DNA of 64,000 nt from JBGRQA01 sp041725895 (GCA_041725895.1 JBGRQA010000026.1:1-64000), one strand, 5' to 3'. Shown: positions 1-10,206, counted from the stretch's first letter. A program made the numbers and translations. Notes: generated from the sequence alone by a model not told the origin.

Positions 1-146
1 CCCATAGACGAAAAAGGCGTGAAGAACAGAATGCTGTTTGAGCCGAGGAACGAGGTGAGTTCATTCTGTTTAGCCTTCGAGTCGTGATGGGTCTCCGAGT
101 GCCGTAGCCTAGAATTTTTGGTACTTTTTTTTCATGAAAAAAGTAC
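1..146. repeat. Structured intergenic element with nested inverted repeats
   Basis: A 9-bp perfect inverted repeat (AACAGAATG at 25-33, CATTCTGTT at 62-70) lies inside a weaker outer pairing (CCCAT at 1-5 with ATGGG at 87-91). It is followed by a second hairpin at 121-146, where GTAC and a T-run pair with an A-run and GTAC around a CATG centre. There is no convincing reading frame. The look is that of a dispersed intergenic repeat; whether it recurs elsewhere in the genome cannot be seen here. Confidence 0.55.
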
Positions 147-1065
147 AAGCCTGTCCGGCTAAAAGGACGAAAGCATAATATGGAATTTATTTTAAAAGAA
201 GAGCACCCACTATAATGCATATAGAACCGAAAATTTTTATCAGTAAACAAACATATCTGTCCGGAGAAAATACTTTATAGAGTAAAAATCTATTTCGATG
301 GGTTGTAAATACACCATCAGATTTATCCCCAAACCAATGCATCAGTAAAAAGATTGAAACCCTGCCCCAGTGCAAACACAAAGGGGCAGGGGGAGGATAT
401 TATGAATTTTCCCTTTTCTTATTTTACCAATATGTCAAAGAACTATACCCTTTTGATAGCGGTCGGGTAGGGAAACCGGGATAGTATAGTTTTCAATACC
501 TTGTGTGAGGTTTCGACTGTTTTGTAAATTCGCGTTTTAGGTGATTTTGTCATCAGGTCAATTTTGTATTGGGAATTTAATGTTTGCAATTTCCGAAACA
601 ATTAGCAGGAAGTCAATTCTCATTTTTTTTTGAGTAGTGTAGAAATGATCAATTTATGAATGGTAGTACTTGTTGGTTATTTAACATTAATTGCCTGTTT
701 GCTTGCTGGTTTCTACCTTCGATGTTCCTTCGTTCTAGCTTCGTAGTGCTTCGGTTAGAAAAAATGGCTTCCTGATATACATAAGTAGCTTTTTGTTTTT
801 TTCATCTTCTCGTTTCATTCCAGCTTGTTTTTGTTAAGTGTATTCGTTTTAATTTAGAATAATTACAAGTAGTGGAGGTGGTAGATGTTTGTCTCAATTC
901 CTGTTGCATTATCTTCATGTAAAGCGGGAGGGGAGAAGGTTTGCTCTTTCAGTAATGGGGTAAGATTGAGGAAAGTACGTTTTGTCCATATCTCTAAAAA
1001 TTACTAAATTAATAGGAGTCTAAAATTATGTCCTGTTTTAAGTAAACCATTAAAGCTATTATACC
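147..1065. other. Long intergenic region upstream of ovoA
   Basis: About 0.9 kb without a credible gene. The one short frame on the minus strand (187-381) has no family resemblance. No clear TAnnTTTG promoter was found close to the ovoA start, so where ovoA transcription begins is unresolved. Confidence 0.5.
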
Positions 1066-3219
1066 ATGCATACTGCTGCAAAAGAATTTGAAACAGAAAT
1101 GCTCTCTCTGCGAATTACAAAAACCCCAATTCTCAATCAGGGCGATCCGGAGGAGAAGAGAGAAGAGATTCTGAACTACTTCCATTCTACCTGGGAAATC
1201 GATGAGCGATTGTTTGATCCTTTTGTCGACGATGATACCTTTTATCTACGTGCGGATCCTTTGCGGCATCCTCTTATTTTTTACTTTGGACATACGGCTG
1301 TTTTCTATATCAATAAATTGATTCTTGCAGGTTTGATTTCCGATAGAATCAATCCCCGTTTTGAATCAATGTTTGCTGTTGGTGTGGACGAGATGTCGTG
1401 GGACGACCTGAATGAACAACATTACGACTGGCCTACGGTGGCAGAGGTAAAAGCTTATCGTGATGAGGTTAAATCCAAAGTGGATTCGTTGATTCGGATT
1501 ATGCCTTTAAAGCTCCCTATCGATTGGGAGAATTCCTTCTGGCCTATCCTGATGGGAATTGAACACGCCCGCATCCATCTGGAAACCTCCTCGGTTCTGA
1601 TTCGGCAATTGCCTGTAGAGAAACTTCGACCCAACCCGATGTGGGAAATTTGCAGGGAGAGTGGCGAGGTGCCCGATAATGAGTTGATGAGTGTGTCTTC
1701 CGGCTTGGTGACCCTGGGCAAGAGTCGGGAGCATCCCCTTTATGGCTGGGACAATGAGTATGGAGATTTTCAAGCACAAATTGACGGTTTTAAGGCGAGT
1801 AAATATCTTGTTTCGAATAAGGAATTCCTGGAGTTTGTGGAGGATCATGGCTATTCTTCTTGGCAGTGGTGGACCGACGAGGGCTGGAAGTGGGTGCAGT
1901 TTCGGAAAGCGGAGCATCCCATTTTTTGGATCAGGGAGGAAGGTAATTGGAAATTCAGAACCATGCTGGAGATTATTGATATGCCATGGAATTGGCCGGT
2001 TGAAGTCAATTATTTGGAGGCGAAAGCCTTTTGCAATTGGAAAAGTAAGAAGACTGGAAAATTACTGAGGATGCCAACCGAAGCGGAATGGTACCTGCTC
2101 CGTGATCAACAGGATATTGCTGATCAACCCTATTGGGACAAAGCCCCTGGGAATATCAATTTGGAGTATTTCGCTTCGTCTTGTCCTGTGAACATGTTTG
2201 AGTTCAATGGTTTCTATGATGTGGTCGGAAATGTTTGGCAATGGACCGAAATGCCTATCTCAGGTTTTCATGGGTTCGAGGTTCATCCTTTTTATGATGA
2301 TTTTTCTACTCCAACTTTTGATGCCAAGCACAATTTGATAAAGGGTGGTTCCTGGATTTCTACAGGGAATGAGGCAACCAGGGATTCCAGGTATGCTTTT
2401 CGAAGGCATTTCTTTCAGCATGCCGGGTTCCGATACATTGAATCGGATCAGGTGGTTCAAGTAAGCACCAACGTATATGAAACGGACGAGTTGGTTTCTC
2501 AGTATTGTGAATTTCAATACGGAGAGGAGTATTATGGTGTGCCCAATTATGCCAACAACTGCGTTAATCAGATCATGAAATTCATGGTAGGCAAGTCATT
2601 GCGAAAGGCTCTGGATTTGGGCTGCGCTACTGGTCGAGCTTCCTTTGAACTGGCACGATACTTTGAATCCGTTACCGGGCTTGATTTTTCAGCTCGTCTT
2701 ATCCGTGTCGGAACACAGCTTAAGGAACAAGGTCATATTCGTTATACAAGAATTGAGGAGGGGGAACTGGCGTCTTTCCACGAAAAATTTCTAAGGGATT
2801 TTAACCTGGAGGATGTTTGCGATAAAGTGGAATTTTATCAGGCGGATGCCAGCAATTTACTACCCAGATATACCGGTTATGATTTGGTTTTTGCCGGGAA
2901 TCTGATTGATCGCTTGTACAATCCTCGTAAGTTTTTGAACTCTGTTCACGAACGGATTCTCCCCGGAGGTTTACTGGTTTTAACTTCTCCTTACACCTGG
3001 CTGGAGGAGCATACCGAAAAAGTCAACTGGGTGGGTGGCTTCCGAAAGGATGGAGAACCTTTTACAACGCTCGAGGGTTTGAAGGAGATTTTGAACAAGC
3101 ATTTTATTCTGGTTCAGGAACCCTTTGATATTCCCTTTGTTATTCGTGAAACCAAACGAAAGTTTCAGCACTCTTTGGCCGAGATGACGGTTTGGGAACG
3201 TAAAGTTGAGTTGGAATAA
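1066..3219 (+). CDS. ovoA: Ovothiol synthase OvoA (5-histidylcysteine sulfoxide synthase / 4-mercaptohistidine N-methyltransferase)
   Basis: This 717-residue protein has the full OvoA architecture. An N-terminal DinB-like domain carries the iron-binding histidines, H76 and the H167-x3-H171 pair in an EHARIHLET motif. A central formylglycine-enzyme-like sulfoxide synthase domain follows (about 210-490), with the GGSW and RYAFRRHF blocks typical of EgtB/OvoA. A C-terminal SAM-dependent methyltransferase (about 500-715) has a glycine-rich motif near 516-523. The family joins cysteine and histidine oxidatively; after a separate PLP lyase (OvoB) releases the mercaptohistidine, the C-terminal domain N-methylates it to ovothiol A. 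No ovoB candidate lies in the window. The next gene begins 32 bp downstream on the same strand. The ATG at 1066 gives a normal family N-terminus but has no obvious Shine-Dalgarno sequence. Confidence 0.93.
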   Translation: MHTAAKEFETEMLSLRITKTPILNQGDPEEKREEILNYFHSTWEIDERLFDPFVDDDTFYLRADPLRHPLIFYFGHTAVFYINKLILAGLISDRINPRFESMFAVGVDEMSWDDLNEQHYDWPTVAEVKAYRDEVKSKVDSLIRIMPLKLPIDWENSFWPILMGIEHARIHLETSSVLIRQLPVEKLRPNPMWEICRESGEVPDNELMSVSSGLVTLGKSREHPLYGWDNEYGDFQAQIDGFKASKYLVSNKEFLEFVEDHGYSSWQWWTDEGWKWVQFRKAEHPIFWIREEGNWKFRTMLEIIDMPWNWPVEVNYLEAKAFCNWKSKKTGKLLRMPTEAEWYLLRDQQDIADQPYWDKAPGNINLEYFASSCPVNMFEFNGFYDVVGNVWQWTEMPISGFHGFEVHPFYDDFSTPTFDAKHNLIKGGSWISTGNEATRDSRYAFRRHFFQHAGFRYIESDQVVQVSTNVYETDELVSQYCEFQYGEEYYGVPNYANNCVNQIMKFMVGKSLRKALDLGCATGRASFELARYFESVTGLDFSARLIRVGTQLKEQGHIRYTRIEEGELASFHEKFLRDFNLEDVCDKVEFYQADASNLLPRYTGYDLVFAGNLIDRLYNPRKFLNSVHERILPGGLLVLTSPYTWLEEHTEKVNWVGGFRKDGEPFTTLEGLKEILNKHFILVQEPFDIPFVIRETKRKFQHSLAEMTVWERKVELE

Positions 3220-3251
3220 AATAATCGATTTGTTTAGGAGGAGGGATAAAG

Positions 3252-4181
3252 ATGGATAGGGCAATACGCGAAAGATTAGATGGAATGCTTTTGGGGGCTT
3301 TTGCAGCAGATGCTTTTGCTCTCGGGCCCCATTGGATTTACGATCCCCGTTTGATTGAAAAGTTGTATGGGCGTCCTGTTGAATTAACATATCCTCAGCC
3401 TGATTCTTTGCATTTTACTAAAAAGTTAGGCGATTTTACCCATTATGGAGATCAAATGCTTTTGCTTCTCTCTTCGCTTCATAAAAATAGAGGGTTTCTC
3501 CCTGATGTTTTTGCTCGCGAGTGGCATGTGTTTATGGATTCCTATGCAGGATATCGCGACAAGGCAATGAAGGTAACCTATGAAAATCTAAGGCAGGGGA
3601 AACAATGGCAGGATGCAAGTTCCCTTTCCAATGATTTTAGTGCAGTGGGGCGAATTGCTCCTATTCTTTACCATTATGGGGGGAAGTTTTGGGAAGCCGT
3701 TCCCAAAGCAATTCAGTTGGTCTTTATGACCCATAACAACCTTGAGGTAATTTATGCAGTTAAATTCTTTGCAGAAATAGTCTATCTGATTCTGGACGGA
3801 ATGTCTCCCTCTTATGCTATAACAAAAATATGGAGTGAAATGGTTGATTCCAATCCATTGAAAAATTTGGTAAAGGCAGGGATGGATCAGAAGGATCAGC
3901 CTTCCTGTCGTGTAATACAACAGTTCGGAGCTCAGTGTTCTCTTCGGAATGCTTTGCCTTCAACAATTCAAATGATTCTTCGGTGTGAGGAGGATTATAT
4001 GGAGGCATTGATCGAAAATGTTGTGGCAGGGGGTGATTCTGCCGGACGAGGTATTGTTTTGGGAATGATATTAGGAGCCTGGAATGGCCCTAAGGCCATT
4101 CCGGAGACCTGGTTGAAGCGGTTGATTGCCTACCATCGGATTTTGGAATTAATGTCGGCTATTGAGAGATCTTCTTCTTAA
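3252..4181 (+). CDS. ADP-ribosylglycohydrolase-like (J1-crystallin-type) protein
   Basis: This 309-residue protein starts with the family signature: a GMLLGAFAADAFALG segment followed by HWIYD. It resembles the ADP-ribosylglycohydrolase/J1-crystallin fold. Two positions that bind the catalytic dinuclear metal in true hydrolases look altered. The usual T-D-D-T stretch reads THYGDQ, and the C-terminal GGDTDT-type motif reads GGDSAGRG. It may therefore be a divergent hydrolase of unknown substrate or a non-catalytic relative. It has a strong Shine-Dalgarno sequence (AGGAGGAG at about 3236-3243), unusual for this genome, and sits 32 bp after ovoA, so co-transcription is likely. A functional link with ovothiol metabolism is inferred from position only. 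It converges on the next gene with a 36-bp gap. Confidence 0.82.
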   Translation: MDRAIRERLDGMLLGAFAADAFALGPHWIYDPRLIEKLYGRPVELTYPQPDSLHFTKKLGDFTHYGDQMLLLLSSLHKNRGFLPDVFAREWHVFMDSYAGYRDKAMKVTYENLRQGKQWQDASSLSNDFSAVGRIAPILYHYGGKFWEAVPKAIQLVFMTHNNLEVIYAVKFFAEIVYLILDGMSPSYAITKIWSEMVDSNPLKNLVKAGMDQKDQPSCRVIQQFGAQCSLRNALPSTIQMILRCEEDYMEALIENVVAGGDSAGRGIVLGMILGAWNGPKAIPETWLKRLIAYHRILELMSAIERSSS

Positions 4182-4217
4182 CATTGTCTACTTGAATTAG
4201 GAGAATGTCCAATGAAC

Positions 4218-6512
4218 TTACTTCTGACTTATTAAAGGCTGAAGGTAGGGTTCCATTCGTGTAACCAGGATATGATCAAGCAAGGTCCTGTTAACTTTTC
4301 CATTCATATTTTCATTGAATTCCTCAAACGAAAGAGTTAATCGGTTGTAACCTTGTTTTAATTCTACCTCTATCGAGTTGGAGTAACCCCATTCGTCCCA
4401 GGTGTTATCACCCCTTTGGGGAAAGATAACGGCCCCTCTGTAGATTCGGTTGACCCAAAGGGTGCGAACACAACATTTATTGTCGTTATTTATGGGGCCG
4501 GAGCCATTTGCATACTTGAATTCGACTCTGTATTTCCCATTTTCAGGAACTCTTACTCCAAAATCAATGTTTCTGTTCTGTCTTTTGCTTAGCATTAAAA
4601 ATCCGTAACCCGAATAGTTCGATGATTTGAACTGGGAGGGAGGAGCGTAATATTCAGCTTCTATACTTTTCTGGTAGTCCTCGCCCACAAACCGAACCGG
4701 TTTGCTCAGAAAGGAGAGACCTTTGGTCTTGTTCATACTTTGTACCTGGTATTCGGCATGGGTTTCTGTTTCGATGTTATCGAAACGAGGTTGATTGGTT
4801 GTGGCAATCTGCTGACCGTTACGGTAAATGAGGTATTTATCATTGTTGTGAGTTGCTCTCCAAACCAATTGGTTTGCCACCTTCTGTATAACGGGTGTTT
4901 CCGGAGTATACCTGTTTTCAACCAGATTTATTCTATTTTCCTTTGAAAAGCTATTGTTTAATTCTATTCGGATGTGATGTACCCCTTTAGTTTCTGAAGG
5001 AATGATATGGGAACTATTTTTTTTGCCATCAAGGTAAAATCGTTGGATTTGATTACCAAAACCAACAATCTCAATGTTTAGGATTGCTTTTCTGTATTTA
5101 AAATTTGTAAGTGAATGAGCACCACTGTATGTTTTGGGAATTAGTGGTGCAAACCGGAGCCCCTCCGGTTCAAAATTCATTCCCATAATTACTCTGTAGA
5201 CAGACGAAAGCATACCGGCCACACTACCGAGTTGGCCGTTGGAATTTGCTACCGTTCCGTCAAAATCTCCTGTCGAAGCTACCATATTTTCCTTATTGGT
5301 TAGGAATAATGCGGCAGGTCGCATTATTGCCGCTAAGCCATGTGAAACGGCTTTGTCGTTTCCCGTTTTGGCTGATGCCCAATTCCAGTAGGCCTGAACA
5401 AGAGGCCAAATGGCATCGTTGTGGTATGGAGGCACATCTGGTATCTGAGGATAGAAGCAGGGAATACCATATTTCAGCACAGGAGTACTGGCAACAATCA
5501 TTTTTTGTCGGTCGCGGGGGGCGATGTCAAAGAGGATGGTAAATGCTTCTCCCAGTGTTTCTGATTTTTCTGATTTATGCAAATAGTCTCTCCCATAAAG
5601 AAATTGGGAATAGTAGGCTTTTTCCGGTAGCCACAATTGCTTGTTGATACTTTTTTGAAGGGCTTTCGCGATATGATCGTACTTTTCGACTTCATGTCCC
5701 AAAAGTCGACCCATTGCGGTGAGTATTTTTAAGCTTTGAAAATGGATGGCCTGGCTACTAAGATTGATTGAATTGAATATGTCAATGGGTTCCATCCATC
5801 TGGGGTAGGAGTGTTCCCGCCAGTTTAAGAAGGAGGATTCCCCCCTGAAAAGATGCTTTTTGTAATCCCAAATAACATTCAGGTCTTCATCCATTGATCT
5901 TTTAATGAATTTATATGCTGTTTTTAACCAATCCTTATCTCCGGTAATTTTGTAGATTTCCCAGGCAGCAATGCTCCATGTCATCCGATCTGAACTTACT
6001 GGCCAGGAACCTCCCGTTCCCGTATCTTGAACGATCCTTCCATTTTTGACTTTTTTCATCAAATTGGCTTTCGAAATTTCGGGATGTGTGATCGCAAGGG
6101 CTAGCAAAATGCTATAGCTGATGTCTCGGGTACCAATATCTTTTAGATGTGGTCCTGTAGAAAAATGTTCTTCTTTGCCTATATTTTCAATTACTTCCTC
6201 CAGGGAAAGATTGTAAAGGGCGTCTAGTAACGTTTGTTTGGATTGAAATTTGGGGTATTCAGAAAGATCTTGCGTTAATTTCCAGGAAGTTCTGGGATTC
6301 TGTTTTGTGGCTGTCGGACTTATGTAGTTGGATTGAATTTCAACGGGTGAGATTGCCTGAGCAACAAAGGTGCCTTGTTCAACACGGTCTGCCAAAAGTT
6401 TAAAACCGGATGATTCATGTAAGCCCGGATGCTGGGTGCAACTGGCCAATAGAGCTGTAACCTTGAATAGCACAAGGATTCGAAGTCGTGTTATCTTTCT
6501 GATTCGGTCCAT
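4218..6512 (-). CDS. Lipoprotein glycoside hydrolase, (alpha/alpha)6 barrel with C-terminal carbohydrate-binding-like domain
   Basis: This 764-residue protein has a lipoprotein signal: basic N-terminus, hydrophobic stretch and a lipobox ending LLASC at about residue 25. It should be anchored to a membrane outside the cytoplasm. Residues of about 90-460 look like an (alpha/alpha)6 toroid glycosidase of the MGH1/amylo-glucosidase-like type, with a TGTGGSWPVSSDRMTW segment, repeated Trp-rich helices and a YHNDAIWP motif near the expected catalytic region. The last 150 residues or so (IEAEYY... to the LLDHI segment) resemble a CBM35-like beta-sandwich. Substrate cannot be assigned, and no SusC/SusD pair is nearby, so this is not a standard polysaccharide utilisation locus. 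It lies downstream of the DUF5916 gene on the same strand, with a terminator between them. Confidence 0.78.
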   Translation of the reverse strand: MDRIRKITRLRILVLFKVTALLASCTQHPGLHESSGFKLLADRVEQGTFVAQAISPVEIQSNYISPTATKQNPRTSWKLTQDLSEYPKFQSKQTLLDALYNLSLEEVIENIGKEEHFSTGPHLKDIGTRDISYSILLALAITHPEISKANLMKKVKNGRIVQDTGTGGSWPVSSDRMTWSIAAWEIYKITGDKDWLKTAYKFIKRSMDEDLNVIWDYKKHLFRGESSFLNWREHSYPRWMEPIDIFNSINLSSQAIHFQSLKILTAMGRLLGHEVEKYDHIAKALQKSINKQLWLPEKAYYSQFLYGRDYLHKSEKSETLGEAFTILFDIAPRDRQKMIVASTPVLKYGIPCFYPQIPDVPPYHNDAIWPLVQAYWNWASAKTGNDKAVSHGLAAIMRPAALFLTNKENMVASTGDFDGTVANSNGQLGSVAGMLSSVYRVIMGMNFEPEGLRFAPLIPKTYSGAHSLTNFKYRKAILNIEIVGFGNQIQRFYLDGKKNSSHIIPSETKGVHHIRIELNNSFSKENRINLVENRYTPETPVIQKVANQLVWRATHNNDKYLIYRNGQQIATTNQPRFDNIETETHAEYQVQSMNKTKGLSFLSKPVRFVGEDYQKSIEAEYYAPPSQFKSSNYSGYGFLMLSKRQNRNIDFGVRVPENGKYRVEFKYANGSGPINNDNKCCVRTLWVNRIYRGAVIFPQRGDNTWDEWGYSNSIEVELKQGYNRLTLSFEEFNENMNGKVNRTLLDHILVTRMEPYLQPLISQK

Positions 6513-6663
6513 TGGATGAGTTTTGAGTGTCAGAAATCGAAATCGGTACTAACGAAACAAAAGAGATTGTTTCGGAACAGTAAAAAGGTGTGATGTTTTT
6601 TTGTACGGAGTTTTTTTAATATTGTTTAATCTTTTGAATGAGAAGAGAAATGTTTTTGAAGTG

Positions 6664-6702
6664 AAAAAAATGCTCTATTCCCTCCTCAATGAGGGAATAG
6701 AG
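6664..6702 (-). terminator. Intrinsic terminator after the DUF5916 gene
   Basis: A 12-bp perfect stem pairs CTCTATTCCCTC (6673-6684) with GAGGGAATAGAG (6691-6702) around a 6-nt loop. A run of seven A residues at 6664-6670 becomes the U tract on the minus strand. Confidence 0.85.
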
Positions 6703-6790
6703 TTGTGTTGCATTCACCCGAAGGAATGATATTTTTTATTTAATAAAAGTTTATTTGGTAAAAATTTTAGTGTTTGGAGTGTGTTGTAAA

Positions 6791-9226
6791 TTAAGCTTTT
6801 CTTGATTTTTTGTTTTTAATGATTCTTTGATAATCGATATAGTATAAAATTCGTAACGACAGACTATTGTTTTGAGTGCTTTTTAATGTCCGGTTTAGGT
6901 TGTCAAAGTAATTGAAGTTAATGTTCTGATTATTGGTGTCGATACTATTTTTCCATACCACCGAGAGTTCACTTCCTGGTGCAAATTCCCAACTGTAAGT
7001 CAGATCCACATTGAAAGCATTGTAATTGATGTGGTTTTTGTTTTCATAATCCGTATTGGAATTCATACTTCCATCCCTGTTTAAAAGGTAGCATTCCTTG
7101 TATTCAACTTCCGACCAGTAATGGCGGGCTCTTATTCGTATCGAGGCTCTTTGATTGAAAATCCAGTGGCTTTCAAAAGTGTTGATTAGAGTATTGATGT
7201 CACGGTTTACGAAATATATATCACTGGCGTCTTCAGATTGTGCTGCATAGCCCAAGCTGTTGAGGTTTTTTTCGTAGTAGAAGTGATGATTGAACACCAG
7301 TTTGTCATTTACTCGCCACTGAGGCTGAAGTTCCAGCCAATAACTTGATTTATCGAATGAGGTGCCTCGCCAAAATGCTATTTTGGAATCTAAAGCAAGG
7401 GCTTTTCTGTGGTCGGTGTTATAGGAAAGACGCATCCAGTAATCTGTTGGCTCTTTATACTTCCAGCCTTTCACTCTGGGTTCGTAGTAATCGTATTTGG
7501 GCACAGGAGTTAAACTCCACTCCAGCGCAAGGGAATTGTAATTCCTAAAAACGGCTTGTGTTTTCCAGTAGATTTCCATCTTAGCAAATCGGTTGGGACG
7601 ATAAAGGCTGTGATGCTCTACTACAAGTTGATTAGTGATCTCATTGAACTTTCCAAATGGTTTGAAAAAGTTGTAGTTCATACATGCTTTGTTGATGATT
7701 CGGTTGTTGACTTCCAGAAAGCCCATGTCATTGGGATTGAATTGATCATCTTCCAGATGATGGCTAAGATCATACTGGAAGCGGCCCTTAATTTTGGAGA
7801 ATTGTAAATGGTAGCGATACCCCGTTTGGTTATCGTTTCCGCTCTTTATTTGACTCATAGCTGCATTCCCTGAGAAAGCATAGGTTTCTTTTTTGTTTGC
7901 AAGTTTGAACTCGGAAGCGGTCACCATTGCCCGGTAATCCGATTTGGGTTCCAATCTATGTGTGTTTGCCAGACTAAGGTGGGATTGATTTCCAAGTGAT
8001 TGGTCGAGAACAATCATGTTGTAATTGGTGAAGCCCTGTGTAAGTTCTTTTCTTGAGTTACCGGTGATGGTATCTTTTATTTTGGCATAAGTGTTTTCCG
8101 TTATTGCATTCAGGAAACCAACGCCTAAGCCTTTTGCTGTGCGTCCTGAAATTTTAGTGGCATTTAAAAGTTGTGTTTCCTGTGGGTTGCTAAGAATTAC
8201 CTCATTCTTATTCATATCATTAATTACTCGATCTCTAGAGCGTGGAGCACTGCCTAATCTACGGGAATAGAAGATATCTCCCTTGTTAAAGATCTCTGTC
8301 CCTTCAGTAAAGAAGGATCTTTTTTCTTCGAAGAAAGTTTCAAACGGAGTGAGGTTGAGTTGTTGATCATCTGATTGTACCTGACCAAAATCAGGGATAA
8401 GCATCATGTCGAGGGTGAAACTTTCGTTGATACCGTACTTGACGTCCATTCCCCCTTTGGTGGACCAGGAGATATCTGAACTATTGCTGTATTTTTCAGC
8501 GTAGGTTGAAAAGTAGGGGGTGAAGGAAAGTCGAAGGGGTGGAGTTACATTTTCAATTCCATGTAATTCACCTGCCTGGTTGAGCCATCCGAACACTTCC
8601 TTGTTGACAAAATTCCAGGTAATACCCTCATTTTTACGTTTGATCATACGGAAGAAGTTCATTTCCCAGACCTGGATCTTTTGTTTAGGAAAACGAAGTG
8701 CAGAATAGGGGATGCGCATTTCCAGCATCCAGCCTTCTTTTGTGATTCGGACGCGGCTTTCCCAAACTGCATTCCAATTTTTGTTCATGGTGGAAACGGT
8801 GTTGCGGGAATCCATTTGAATCCCTGACGCCGAAACCATAAACTCCATAGCACTGCGACTATCATTATATGGATTGATTTCAATGGAGAAGAAATCTGCA
8901 TTCAGCTGGTCTCCGGCATCACGTAAACCATACCCTGTTAGAATACTGTCGGGTGCTGAATCGTAAAGCATGGCCCCAACATATAGGGCTTGATCATCAT
9001 AGAGGAGTTTTACATGCGTTTTTTCAGTTGGTGCAGCACCATTGTGGGGGCCCTGTTGGATAAAATCTTCACGAAAAGAAGCAGATTCCCAGGCTTTATC
9101 ATTCAAGAGGCCATCTATTCTGGGAGCCTGAATGCATTTGTGGATTTTGAATTTTTTTCGGAGGGGATGTGCATTTGCTGCTATGGTAACAAATAGCAGT
9201 AAGATAATTGTAATGTAACGGTTCAT
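6791..9226 (-). CDS. DUF5916 outer-membrane protein with N-terminal CBM9-like domain
   Basis: The start is set at 9226 rather than the upstream in-frame ATG at 9250, because it gives a clean signal peptide (MNRYITIILLLFVTIAANA then HPL). The mature protein begins with a CBM9-like sugar-binding sandwich: the IDGLLNDKAWESA block, VLYDDQALYVGAMLYD-like strands, and repeats of FSIEINPYND type. The remaining 550 or so residues form the DUF5916 region, which is predicted as an outer-membrane beta-barrel and contains the SFFTEGTEIF and YSRRLG motifs typical of the family. The exact role of the family is unknown; an envelope or surface role is inferred. It is monocistronic, with its own terminator downstream. 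Confidence 0.85.
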   Translation of the reverse strand: MNRYITIILLLFVTIAANAHPLRKKFKIHKCIQAPRIDGLLNDKAWESASFREDFIQQGPHNGAAPTEKTHVKLLYDDQALYVGAMLYDSAPDSILTGYGLRDAGDQLNADFFSIEINPYNDSRSAMEFMVSASGIQMDSRNTVSTMNKNWNAVWESRVRITKEGWMLEMRIPYSALRFPKQKIQVWEMNFFRMIKRKNEGITWNFVNKEVFGWLNQAGELHGIENVTPPLRLSFTPYFSTYAEKYSNSSDISWSTKGGMDVKYGINESFTLDMMLIPDFGQVQSDDQQLNLTPFETFFEEKRSFFTEGTEIFNKGDIFYSRRLGSAPRSRDRVINDMNKNEVILSNPQETQLLNATKISGRTAKGLGVGFLNAITENTYAKIKDTITGNSRKELTQGFTNYNMIVLDQSLGNQSHLSLANTHRLEPKSDYRAMVTASEFKLANKKETYAFSGNAAMSQIKSGNDNQTGYRYHLQFSKIKGRFQYDLSHHLEDDQFNPNDMGFLEVNNRIINKACMNYNFFKPFGKFNEITNQLVVEHHSLYRPNRFAKMEIYWKTQAVFRNYNSLALEWSLTPVPKYDYYEPRVKGWKYKEPTDYWMRLSYNTDHRKALALDSKIAFWRGTSFDKSSYWLELQPQWRVNDKLVFNHHFYYEKNLNSLGYAAQSEDASDIYFVNRDINTLINTFESHWIFNQRASIRIRARHYWSEVEYKECYLLNRDGSMNSNTDYENKNHINYNAFNVDLTYSWEFAPGSELSVVWKNSIDTNNQNINFNYFDNLNRTLKSTQNNSLSLRILYYIDYQRIIKNKKSRKA

Positions 9227-9539
9227 TTTGTAGAGATTAGGTTTGTCCATACTTTTGGTTGTTGACCAAAGGCAGCCTGAATTAGCTTAAATGTTGTAGA
9301 AATAGCAATTCTTTTTCATCAGGGTGGTATAGTTCAGTGTAGAGACCAGTTTTGTGCATTTTAGTGGCAAAAGAGCGCTCAAATATGTTGTTTGTGTAGT
9401 AAAACGCGTTGTTGGTTGAAAATCGAATAGTGAAAGGAAGGGGAATTTTGTTTATTGCTTTTTTTCCTCAACTTTTGTGTTATATGAACGATAAATTTTT
9501 CCACAATATCAACCTGATTGATTATTTTGATCGGCATAA

Positions 9540-10160
9540 ACTTTTGCTCCATTTTCTGTATTGGATATTTAGGAAGAATATATTGGGCGTTTAGAGCAGC
9601 TGGAGTTGGTCCATCTTTGTTCCAATGCTATAGAAGCATACAATATTTTGCAAAGAGAGAAGGTTGATCTTCTTTTTGCTGATATTCAAATGCCGCAGCT
9701 TTCAGGTATGGAATTGGTTCGAAATTTGCTGTCAAACCCTAAAATTATAATTACCACTGCTTATCGGGAATATGCTCTTGATGGTTACGTAATGAATGCA
9801 AGGGATTATTTGCTAAAGCCCATATCATTTGACTGTTTTCTAATAGCGATGAGTAAACTTTTTCCTCTGAAGGATACAGGAATAGAAAATGATTCCCTTC
9901 CCTTGGCCAATGGGGCTATCGATGAAGTAAAAGATGCTTTTGTTTATCTGAAGTCTGATAAAAAGATAAGTGAATTTGAAGAAAAGCTTCCAAACGAGCA
10001 ATTTCTTAGGGTCCACAGGTCTTTTTTGGTTTCACTGAATCACATTGATGCCTATACCGCGACTCAACTTGAAATAGGTGGAAAATTTATTCCTATAGGA
10101 CGGATTTTTAAGAATGAGGTTCTGCGTGCCTTAAAGGATATTAGTACGCTTGATTTTTAA
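9540..10160 (+). pseudogene. Decaying LytTR-family response regulator
   Basis: The readable part (EEYIGRLEQLE at 9573 onward, then the DLLFADIQMPQLSG phosphoacceptor block, the TAYREYALDGY and DYLLKP segments) is a receiver domain of the AgrA/LytTR class. The C-terminal piece (EEKLPNEQFLRVHRSFLVSLNHID) is the second half of a LytTR DNA-binding domain. Three lesions are visible. The first beta strand with the acidic pair is missing. An in-frame TAG lies at 9570-9572 where LDI is followed by EEYI. About 35 residues of the early LytTR domain are gone between SDKKI and SEFEEKLP. A shortened frame could start at TTG 9606, but it would lack both phosphorylation pocket and half of the DNA-binding fold. 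No histidine kinase partner is nearby. Confidence 0.85.
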
Positions 10161-10181
10161 TGATAAGTTGTAATGAAGAAA

Positions 10182-10206
10182 AAAAGCAGTCGCAAAGGCT
10201 GCTTTT
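10182..10206. terminator. Bidirectional hairpin terminator
   Basis: AAAAGCAG (10182-10189) pairs with CTGCTTTT (10199-10206). The T run on the plus side is short. The A run on the left gives a longer U tract on the minus strand. Confidence 0.6.

Noticed and set aside
9409..9594. 61-codon frame before the LytTR remnant
   Set aside because: It is out of frame with the regulator and has no recognisable domain; it probably covers degraded upstream sequence.
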